In this document: positions 12,301 to 23,900 of the stretch, one piece after another
Layout: every line of letters begins with the position of its first letter
Numbering within the stretch: the first letter of the stretch is position 1
From: Anisus vortex
Taxonomy: Eukaryota > Mollusca > Gastropoda > Planorbidae
Assembly: GCA_949126835.1 (NCBI GenBank)
Contig: OX421494.1
Coordinates: 22,074,196-22,138,195 of the forward strand
DNA: 64,000 nt
Direction of reading: 5' to 3'
Program-made: the position numbers and the translations under genes
The notes under the pieces: model-generated
Databases searched by the model: none
Seen by the model: only the letters and a program-made list of their open reading frames with translations
What the model was told of the DNA's origin: nothing

Positions 12301-15300
12301 TTAAAATGTTTACTCTAAAACTTTTAAAATTAACAACTATAATTGTTTATGAATTATATCTTATCATCTTATCTTATACATTATAGACGCTCCTTCTTTA
12401 AAAAAGATTATTGCGTCCTATGCTCATCCGTGGTCCCAGTCTAGTCTTGCATTTCGATTAATGTTTTAAGTGATGTTAAGTTACTGGTTTTCCTGGTTTG
12501 TTCAAGCAACCCATTTCATGCCCGAATGCCACTCGGGAAGAAAGAGAGTGCATTATATGCACTTATTTGCATTTATTCTCGCATAAGGGATAAGGAAAGT
12601 GTTTTTGTCTGTATGTTTATCTGAGCTTTGCAACAGTTTGTTATTGGGTTGAATTTCTAAATTAGAGTTGAATGCCATATGTATTAATACTACTTTACTA
12701 TTTGCCCTTCTGTCCTCTAGTGTTTCTAAATTTAGTGATTTGAATAATGGTGTTACTGCTTGATGTAGTTCTGTTATGTTACATTTATTCCAGAGATAAA
12801 TTATTCTTTTAGGTTTCTTTCATATTTGGGTTTTTATTTTGTTCTTTACTCTGACAATATCATGATCTGAAAGTCCAGGGTTTATTTTAAAATCTATTAC
12901 TAGTCCTGGTCTGTTCGTTAAGAATAAATCTATTATATTATGGATTTGTTGTTGTTGTTTTTTTATTTTTTAATTTGATCTAAGTTTAGATTGTGGATGG
13001 TATAGATAAACAGTTCATTTATTTCTTTTATGTTTTGGTGTTTTTCTAACGAGTAGCCTAGCTATTCCAATGAATGTCAGGGAGGTTGAAGTCCCCCTTT
13101 ATACAAATAACAGCAATTTTTATATTTAGCTTCGATGCTTGTGAGCTAATTACACAGATCAGTCACGGATTCTGTCGTTGAGTCTGGTGGTCTGTATACA
13201 CTGCCTTGAATTAGTGGTTTTGAATTATGTCTGCTTATTTTACAAAAGATTGACTCTACGTTATTATTAGATTATATTTTAATTTCTTCTGCTATTAGGG
13301 TAGATTTTATGGCTAGTAAGACTCCTCCATGACTGTCTGACCTATCGCTTGTAAAAAAAAATTCATAATTAATGATAATTATTATTGAATATCTCTGAAT
13401 ATATATTGAATATTATAATATTGATAACTCTGATTATAAATGACATAGCGGGAGGGGGTTGACAGGGCAATATGTGAAAATAAAATGTACTTATTAACTA
13501 ATACATCATTTAAATTTAAATATATTTTTTCTAAATCTTGTCTCGAGACTGTCTTTAAGGAATTGTATACAGGGCCGGATTTAGATGAAAAGAGGCCCTA
13601 GGCTGTTCCACTTATGAGGCCCTTTCACCTCCCAATTATTAAGTTTGTAAATTACATGAGAGATAAAAAAAAATACATCATTACTGTGATGTATATCAAT
13701 AATATGTTAAATTAAACATGTTGTAATTGGTACTAACCTATATAAAAAAATTTGAAACGGGTAATAAATTTTAAAAAGTCGAGAACACTTATTTGGAATT
13801 TTTTTTTTCAGCTCCATATATAGTACTTGTAACAATAACTAATCAAACATAACACACAACATTTACAAAGAAACAAAATTCAAATATCAAAATCTTTGAC
13901 TACGAAAATAAAATACACAATAAAAATAATTATATTTTCTATCAAACTAAATTAAATATATTCAATACATTGAAGATTAAACCAAATTCAATTCAAATTT
14001 ATTTCATAATAATTCGCATTTAAAGTTTAAGTATGAATTATTATGAATTTTAAATCTTAAACTAAACAAAAAAAAATGGAACTTTATTCAAACAAAATCC
14101 AGATCACAAAAATAAGCAAATATCAAATTGTATATCATTTTTAAATTTTATGTTCATAGTTATTTTATTTAAGAACTGGATTCGTATGGCCTATACATAT
14201 AAAACATACATATAAATACGTAAAGGCCTACAGTTAAAACGAAATAGTAGATTAGAAGAATTTCTTTCTAAACTTTTTCACACAAAATTCTAAAATAAGT
14301 TAATAAAAATCTATTTTTGCTAACAATATGAATGTAGGCCCCTCTTATCTTGAGGCCCTAGGCTGAAGCCTTGATAGCCTATAGGAAAATCCGGCCCTGA
14401 TTGTATAAAAATAAGATTATTATAACTAATAGTAAACAAAAATAAACAACACGCCCTCACCCGGACATACCCATACCAACTAAACTAATTAAGCAATCCA
14501 TCAAATCCAAAAAGACGTTAAAAAGTATTTTGCCAGTCTATATTATTGGTACGGTAGCCGGGCAGCGCGTTCGCCTGGCGTACCGAAAGACCTGGGTTCG
14601 AATCATGGTGAAGGCTAGAATTTTTCCCCGGGACTCGAGGGTGTCCCTGAGTCTACCCAGCTCTGGTGAGTACCTGACATTAGTTTTGTGTAAAGTAAAG
14701 GTGGCTGGGCATTGCGCTGACCACACATCCCCTAGTATGCCGTGGCCACTAAAAATGATGAACGTTGCTTCACCGGCCCTATGATCAGTTTAATCCGACC
14801 GGTACTATCCATTTTTTTTTAATCCACAAATTATTATTTTTTATAGGCCCTTAATTTGGGCTTTTATAAATTGGTAAATTTTGGAGACTGTTTAAGGTTG
14901 TATTCGATATGATTATTTTCAAATATTGTTTTAATCGTATTAGTATTAGGCTCTTTTTGTACATTTTGCATTTTAAAAAGTCACAAGAAAGAAGTTAATT
15001 CAAATAAAACCATTTAAGCTTAAAGGATGGCATTTCGTAAACGCAACATAGATAGGCGTACCCGAGAAAATCTACTGAATCGCCTTAACCTCCCAATACC
15101 CTCCCCACAGCGGGGGCTTGACTGTTGTAACCAAAAGTCCCCCACACCCAACCCTTTCCCCTTATCAAGAGATTCCTTTACGCTGGACGTCAAATAGTAA
15201 CAAGTTCATTTTATGTCACAATTATTTTGATTGAAATTTAATGTGCTCTCCGAGACGTCCGAGCGAAAGTATATTAGTCTTCACTGTAACAGAATTACTC

Positions 15301-18300
15301 AAAGGTGTCGAAAAATAATCCTTTGCTGGTGCTGAGGATTTAAGAGCTCAACCATTTGTCGACCAAAATTGTCGACCAATCCACCTTTTCAAGATTGGAG
15401 AACTTCATCTTGTCAAGATAATGACAAATCATATTGTCAACATTGTAAAATCCATCCACATCAAGATAGGAGCGAGCCTTGACAAGAAAAGTAAAATTCA
15501 CCTTGCAAAGATGGAGAAATTATCTTGCTAGGTTTTTCCCCCCCACTGTAGTATTTTTTTATTATTTTTTTTCTGATGGCAGGCTCATTGGTGTAGGTGT
15601 CTAAAATTCTACCTTTTCAAGGTCAGATTCACTTGCCAATGTTTGCACCATCATAGATTTTTATTCCCCCTTGTGATGGTTGGCTCACAAGTGAGTGTCT
15701 AGAAATCCAACTTGGGAAACCAGGTTTGGACAAATTCACTCGCTTTGTGTTTGACTCCATCGTAGTAGTTTAGAGTATTCTTTATTGATGGCTGGCTCAT
15801 TAGTAAGTGTCGATAAAGCCACCTTTTCAAGGTTGGAAAAATTCATTTGCTAGTGTTTGACTCCATCATATTAATTTAGTAGTCACCATTCACGAAAGAA
15901 TCCTCATCTTCGAGTGACTACAAATCAACTTTATGAATTCTAATGTTCGTCCAAAACCAAGCCATGTCTACATCAATTAAAACTCAAGACAAATTTTCGA
16001 CTCATATCGAACTCTTGATCTACATCAGTTCAGCAACAATACTACTTAGTAGTAGAAGCTTGATCTACTACATCGCCCCCTCCTGATTCAGGGGCTATCT
16101 TCAGAATCGCTCACAGCGCCACAACCTGAAATATCACACTTTCGCCGATGACACCCAGCTCCAGCACTAAGCCTGAAGACTTCGATGTCTCCTTGCTTCC
16201 ATCTCCATTTGTTACCTGTACATTTAGAACTGGGTGACTGAAAACAAGTTGAAGCTAAACAGTGACAAGAATGAAGCTAAACAGTGAGAAGACTGAAGCT
16301 AAACAGTGAGAAGACTGAAGGTAAACAGTGAGATGACTGAAGCTAAACAGTGAGAAGACTGAAGGTAAACAGTGAGAAGACTGAAGCTAAACAGTGAGAA
16401 GACTGAAGCTCTTGTCGACAGAACGAGACAGAGTGCCGCTTCTCTCACTACGACCGATCTTCATCTGGCTCAAGCCATTGTGCCTTTCTCCCCAACTGTC
16501 AAGAGCATCGGCCTCTATTTGGACTCTGTCCAAGCAGCCCCACAACTCCTTCCTCACCAAAACCTGCTTCTTCCACCTGCGTCGTATTTCAACCATCCGT
16601 CGCTACTCACCCAGGAAGCTTGCGTGAAGCTTGTCATCTCTCTTCTCATCTCCCGCTCGGATTATTGCAATTCGCTCTTGGCTGACTGGCTAACCGTCGA
16701 CAACCCGATCTCCCACAAGCTTGCTTCTCTCTGTTACAAGTGCCTGAATGACTCTGCCCCGGATTACCTTTGCTCCTGTCTTGAGCTCTACACTCAATCC
16801 CGTCCACTTCGCTCAGCTTCTGACCCACTTACTATTTGGAACCCTCGTGCGAAGCTAGTGTCCGCTGGCTAACGTGCATTCTCCTACGCGAGCCTGTCTG
16901 GAATCCCCTCTTAATCCAGCTGCGACAAAAGCCTAGCTTCGACACATTCAAGAGCCTATTCCAGTAGCGTACTGGACATATATACATTTTCGTATGTTCT
17001 TCGTTGCTTGAACTCTGTCTGTAACTGTTGTCAGCGCATAAAACTGTCCTCAACGGGATATGCGCTATCAAATCATTAATATTATTATTATCTACGACAA
17101 TTAAACTCCAGACAGAATACGACTTCATAGTTAAAGTTTTATCCGCACCAAAAAATCTCCAGAAAAAAAAAGCCTACCTTACAGTAGATTTTTGATATAC
17201 ACAAATTTAAACTACTGAAAGACATTAATTTTTTGGGAACTTCTTAATTGACCTCCTCAACCTTCAGGAAGTCAAGATATCACTTAAGTTCCGGTCCCTT
17301 GCAAACTCAAAGTCAACATAATCCTTCCAATAGAACCTTAAATCCTGATAGCATTGAAGACCCTAAATTAAAAGCAAACGGCCCGGACAGAATCCATACA
17401 GGGGTGATAAAAGTGAACCTTTCCATCTGTTGCTGATTTGGAGGTAGGAAGACACCCATCTGACTAGATGTGACAATGGGGACAGCAGGCCGAGAAAGGG
17501 CAACTGGCAATCATGTGTGGCATTATGCTACTAGCACCTGGTAACCTTGATACACAGCAAACTACACCCACAATATTCTTGACACACTAAAATACTTTAG
17601 ACATTAGATTAAAAAGTAACACTCCGTATCATCATCGAACTGAATCAGATGGGAAGTAGCCGTATGTGAAGAGGCTGTCCCAAGTCCGTAAGGGTGTCCC
17701 AAGTCCGTAAGGGTGTCCCAAGTCCGTAAGGGGTGGATAAACCATGGCCCTATAAAAAGCAACAATCCCAAAAAGCATACACATCTACAACTGAAAACAT
17801 TAAGGGGCCGTCCATAAATGACGCCATGCATATAATATATATATATATGGAACGATGATCAAACATTTTGATGTTGTTGTTTTTTAATTTGACATCACAC
17901 ACAGAAAAAGAACATCATTAAAATGCTCACTCTAAAAGTTGTTTCATTTTAATCTCACCTCTAATTGTTTATGAATTATAATATTAATAACTCTGATGAT
18001 AAATGATATAGGGGCGGTGTTAGAAGGTGGACAACGAGTTGGGGATTGGAATATATATTTATACCTATATGTAAAAAGACAATTTACTTATTAACTATTC
18101 ATTAAAATTTGAATGTGTTATTCTAAATCTAGAGTCTATCTCTGGTTTCATGTATGGAATTCAAATATGTGGGAAAAAATGATGGGGTGGGGGGGGGGGG
18201 TCTTAAAAGCGTATCTTACAGTGACCTTCAAAAGATGGCCAAAGTCGTTATTAGGTCATTCAAATGTATTTTTATCACGTGTTTTTATGTATCTTAACCA

Positions 18301-20868
18301 GTGGTCCTATTATGTGTCCATAGTGAAACATTCAAGATTATGTAATTATAATAAATAAAATGTATATAAAAAGATTGTTTTAATCTTTGATATAAATTAT
18401 GTTTATCAGCACATCGATTCGTTGTAAGGGTTGGGTGTCACAATGTTTTCATCACTACTTCTAAAAAAACAATTACTTATTCAATGTGGATGAATCTTAC
18501 ATGTAGACTTAAGGACGACCCTTTTTTCGCCACCAATAAGATACTTTAATGTAGTGTGTAATGTATACCTTGTCATTGTTCATTACAGGACGGGGGACCC
18601 AAAGTGTATTTCACTGCAACAACCACACTCCAGATCAGCATCACAGACTCCGATGACCAGGGTCCGGCTTTTGATTATACCGGATGTTTCAAGTATGACG
18701 GTGTGTGCGCATGGCCCAAGTACACAACGGAAGTCTTCAAGAAGGTCAGTTCTAATGGGGGTGAGGTGGGAGGGATTTTCGGACACTGAGTTAGTTCCTT
18801 GTACAGAAAAAAAAATTCAATAGTAAAACCATCTTATGTCATTGATCAATCACTTTTTGTTGGGGCCTTGCATGCATCCCTATTGTATACATCTGTCTAT
18901 CAAGTTCCACTCTTCACGTGTATAGGAGACACGCCTGATTCACCAGGGTTTGAAGGCCCTTTTGGTTACCCTCATCGGGTTTAACCGGCTAGTCGAAGCC
19001 GTTTCCTGGGGGTGTGGCCGCTGCGCATGCTACAGCTACTTGGAGCCACAGATGGGAGGGGGGACCAAAGGTGGGTGAACTGTTCTAAGAGTTACACGAC
19101 ATGTCCTCCTCACCCGAGATCATGTCATCAATTATTGCATACATCTAGAAATTATAAGTGAAGATCTATATTACAGAGGAACAGTTTATATTGAAGATTA
19201 TCGCCAGTACGTGGTCTTAGAAATTTCTTGCATTTTCAAAAGTAATTAATTAAATTATCAATCTTATTTGGGTTTCTTAGCTTGTTTAGCGTTATTGTTA
19301 AAAATTATTTTTGTGTTTTCACGTTAAATGTTTACCATTATAAAACTATCGGTCTCCTTGGTTACTGCTTAGTGATTATGGGATGATGTTATTTAAAGTT
19401 ATTTAAAAAAAAAAAATATTTACAGAACACAGCCATTCAAGTTTTTCCAGTCCCGAACAAAATCTCAAACTTTGTACAAATAGCTGCTTATGATTTAGAC
19501 ACTGATATTGCAAGTGATATTGAGTTCTCTATAGCATCAAGTAGGTTGAAACATTTACTTTATTCTTCTTTTACCATTACTTACCAAAATAATCTTGATA
19601 ATAAGCTTAGTTCTTATTTTTACTTCTGTTTCAGCCATACCTCCAGGCACGGAGAATAAATTCAAGGTAGATACAACTCGAAACGGAAACAGGTATATTG
19701 CTAGCATAACACCTTTGGAAGACATGCAAGTGCCACAAGGTTTTGAAATTGTTCTAAAGGTAAGAATAGAATACTTGCAAACTCTTGAAATCTGAATCAA
19801 TGAAATCTTATCAGCTCTAGGAACCTGATATTAATTTGTTGAAAAATAAAAGAGATCTGGTATTGTGCTGGCCACATAACACCAAGAAGAACTGGTGGAC
19901 TCAGCACTTATAGACATTTAGGATGAAGGTAAAAGTTACAGATGGGTAGGGGAGGGGTCGCAGGCTTCATCCATCACTTAAAGGTTACGCCTAAAGTTGC
20001 CGTTGTACAAAATAAATTGTCACAGTAATCTGACATGACACTGCCAAGTTCATACACATGCTCTGTCTTCTACTCAGAACAATGAATAGTCGCAAGCTTT
20101 ATGTGGGTGCGGAAGGACCAATCCTCTTCCCCCTTCTCAATACGAAATGGTGGGTAGATCTACGCCACTGCAACGTCTAAAGTCTAAATCGTTGCAACGT
20201 CATTGTTGCACTGTCTAGTTAGCTCTATTACCATATATTTCTTTTGAGATAAATTCATGTTAATTTGGTGTGTGTTTATAGGCTGAAGAAAAAACAGTCA
20301 ACAAAAGACATTCCATAGCGATGATTCTCTACACGGTATGTTTTTAAAATATCTTGTATCACCCTTTCAGTCTATATAATATGTTATTTAAAATACAGTT
20401 TATTAGACTCTTTATTGTATATTGTTTTAAAACTTCCTATTGCCATCTACAGGGTATGTTTTTAGAATACCTTTTATAATCATGTAGTGGTATTTGATTA
20501 TGTAGTCATTTTAGATTGCATTACGTTATGTTACCATCTAAACCAATATATACCAATTACCTTAGTGTAACTGATATTTAAATTAATGTTTTACGTTTTC
20601 AGGGAGACTCTAATTCTACAACTACAACAAACGCACCGTCTACGTTGAATGGTATGTCATTATATACAATTCAGTTACCGTTTCTATGTACGTAATGATA
20701 GATATATTGATTAATTAAATTGATTGATTGATAACAAGCAGTCAGACAAACAAACAGACGGACACATAGATAGATGCTTGGATGGATGGATGGATGGATG
20801 GATGGATGAATGGATGGATGGGTGGATGGATGGATGGATAGATAGATAGATAGATAGATTGATAGATG

Positions 20869-20934
<66 letters not shown>

Positions 20935-23900
20935 AATTGATAGATAGATAGCCTACATAATATAAAGATTGATTAATAGATAGTCAGAAACATTCTCTCT
21001 CCTTATTTAAAATCTACTCCCTCGGAATGAGACTATGAGAGTCCATCGTTCTAAACCCTAACAGATACGTCATTCTAAGAAGTTAAAGAAGTGTCGAAGG
21101 CTATAATTTAAAACTTACGTAACCCTAAATTTGAATCTCTTACTGTAAATATATATACACGTATCTTATCCATATCATTTTACTTTCAGAGTAAACCAAC
21201 ACGGTATAAAAGGAATATCTTACAAAAAATATGTTTACTTAATACTTCAAATATAACAATATGTTTGATATAGGCCTATCTGTATTACTTGTGTTTTTAT
21301 TTATTTACCGTTATTGTATTTTTTGGCAGTGTGTGATTCACTGGATCAAGGTCCTTACCTAGCTACAAGCCCAGTTTTGAACATTGATGTGGATGAAGCT
21401 ACAACAGAGGGTATGGTTTTTATTTTATTACTTTAAAACCTTGTTTAGTTGTTGAAGATAGGGGTGTTGGTCTGAATTGGATCATTCTTTAGCTGTTTTT
21501 CTTGTTGGGTGTAGTTTGCAAATTTTACTTTAAGGTATGGACAAGTCTTAATGAGGCGTGAACTTTTGAACCCGAATGTTCGTGAACTTCCTGTTCTATT
21601 TTTAAACTAATAACAAAAAAATGCATGCTTTTGCTGGTGTTTGACAATTGATTTCAACCTCGACGGCCAGTTCTAGTCTTTTAGCATTATTCAAAGGATA
21701 CAATATTAGTTATGAGGAATCCGTTTTTAACATCAAAAGTGAACAGGCGATCATTAATACTCAAGTGTTAGTCGCGTGACGTTAAATTTTTATTTGTTTA
21801 CAAAATAAATGAGTCAAGAGTTGCGTTTTCTTGGTTATTGAAAAACAAAATGCGTAAATTCATAAAAACGAATTACAAAAATTCTTTGCATTAAGCAATA
21901 AGTTTGGTATTATAAAAAGGTGATTATTCCCTTCTGACTTTCACAATACATTGTTTTGCTTTGTAAACATCTATTGGAAATGAAGTAAATTTTAATCCCC
22001 AACAAATTTGAGTACAACCAGTAAAGTAGCACGCAGACATTGTTTGGAATAAAATGATCGAATAAGAACGGAAATGTTTTTGCACGTGACCTTTTATGCA
22101 TGCATACACGTTAAGACTTGTCCATTAGCATGAAATGATTTCTCACAAGGCTTTGTTGTCGTCTCATGTTGTTGTAGTTGTTGTGTAGTTGTTGTGTAGT
22201 TGTTGTGTAGTTGTTGTGTAGTTGTTGTGTAGTTGTTGTGTAGTTGTTGTGTAGTTGTTGTGTAGTTGTTGTGTAGTTGTTGTGTAGTTGTTGTGTAGTT
22301 GTTGTGTAGTTGTTGTGTAGTTGTTGTGTAGTTGTTGTGTAGTTGTTGTGTAGTTGTTGTGTAGTTGTTGTGTAGTTGTTGTGTAGTTGTTGTGTAGTTG
22401 TTGTGTAGTTGTTGTGTAGTTGTTGTGTAGTTGTTGTGTAGTTGTTGTGTAGTTGTTGTGTAGTTGTTGTGTAGTTGTTGTGTAGTTGTTGTGTAGTTGT
22501 TGTGTAGTTGTTGTGTAGTTGTTGTGTAGTTGTTGTGTAGTTGTTGTGTAGTTGTTGTGTAGTTGTTGTGTAGTTGTTGTGTAGTTGTTGTGTAGTTGTT
22601 GTGTAGTTGTTGTGTAGTTGTTGTGTAGTTGTTGTGTAGTTGTTGTGTAGTTGTTGTGTAGTTGTTGTGTAGTTGTTGTGTAGTTGTTGTGTAGTTGTTG
22701 TGTAGTTGTTGTGTAGTTGTTGTGTAGTTGTTGTGTAGTTGTTGTGTAGTTGTTGTGTAGTTGTTGTGTAGTTGTTGTGTAGTTGTTGTCAGTATTTTTT
22801 GCATTTGTATGTTTGTTTTCTTCTTTTGCCGGAATGGTAAAATTTGTAATAGATAACACCTTAAATAATCTTTCCTGCAACTGTTGTTATCAGATATCCA
22901 GGCTGCCAGGTTATCAGGTTCTATGAAGTATTATTCTCAGCTACGAATTTTCGGGAACTACGCTCAAGGAGAGTTCAATCTGACCATTAACTACGACCTG
23001 ATTGACCCATTCTACTACTTCGACGTGGTCACGGAGAACGGGGCCAACTACATGAGACTTATCAGGGCTGTGGACAGAGACGTAAGCCGTAGACGTTGTG
23101 TGGTTGAAAGGGTGGGGGTTCGAGTACATGTTATTGTGTGCATATGGTGCCCATACTGTAAGGTCTAGGATGTGTGAAAAACCCGGATATGGAGGCCGGA
23201 TTCCATGGCCTGGTTGTTGTTTTTTTTTTGTGCCATGATAAGAATAAGGGGTCTAGTGTACCTTCTGAATAGGAGCAGTACTGAAGAACCTGAAAATATG
23301 GCTTAGTGAAAGCTCCCGGATGTAACTCCCACTGTATAAATAATTGTTTAAAGATAGCGTTATCTTACTATTTACAATCGTTTACATCTCAAATGCAATA
23401 TAGATTCACTTATTTCATAAACTAATATGATCATTGTTGCTTTGTTTTACTTTAGGGAAAATCTCAAAATTTGGCCGAACAAATCAGTTTTATTGCTTTC
23501 ACTCTCACCTGCACGCCTGCAAATACTTTACTTAGTAAAAAGGTGAGTACTTGAATTACACGTTCATCTTTGTATTATAACAAGGGTTAGGGTTGAAAAG
23601 TTAAATCAAATTTTAGATAAAATCATTTACTCGGTTTCCTCAGCTTCAAAAAAAAAAAAAAAAGAAAAGTCACACAAATGTTTGACAGTTGAAATGGATC
23701 TACACCTGTTTCTCTAAAATCTTAAATAATTTTTCACAATTTAGTTTTCTAGACCCCCCCCCCCCCACACACCCCCAACACTTGATTGCCTTTTTTGCTG
23801 CACTCGCGAAAATTAAATATGGTTCGAGTAGAACAAAGTGGCCGACTGGCGATCCGAAGGTTCTAGGTTCGAATCCTGGTGGGGGCTAGAATTGTTTTTC

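Larger units (their letters stand above)
6530..13569 (+). repeat. Copy 1 of a roughly 3.6 kb tandem segment, interrupted by insertions
   Basis: Shares ordered landmarks with 14400-18140: the GACTGTCTTT...TATTATAA start, an ATACCCATACCAA block, a SINE, the TTTGCTGGTGCTGAGGATT block, GATGGCAGGCTCATTGG, a LINE RT fragment, the TTTGATATACACAAATTTAAAC block, a GTGGC-rich block, and the AATTGTTTATGAATTATA and TAAATGA-ATA-GG end. Copy 1 is split by LINE material at about 9560-11450 and 12370-13380. Confidence 0.7.
14400..18140 (+). repeat. Copy 2 of the tandem segment (uninterrupted)
   Basis: Carries the same order of SINE, TTGCTGGTGCTGAGGATT block, LINE RT fragment and A+T-rich end as copy 1, without the nested LINE insertions. 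Copies are in direct orientation, with the hAT element at 13570-14399 and its duplication at their junction. Confidence 0.7.

Noticed and set aside
20336..20602. A separate gene starting with module 2
   Set aside because: Exons 10, 11 and 12 join in phase with good splice sites, and module 1 has no membrane helix or stop of its own, so one continuous gene is more likely.
22094..22880. Two overlapping minus-strand ORFs of about 236 codons rich in T, Q, N and Y
   Set aside because: They only translate the 11 bp satellite; any stop-free unit of that length is open in all frames.
23838..23895. tRNA gene suggested by GGTTCGAATCC
   Set aside because: The same tRNA-like head with the same body recurs many times in the window; it is a SINE promoter region, not a cloverleaf-forming gene.
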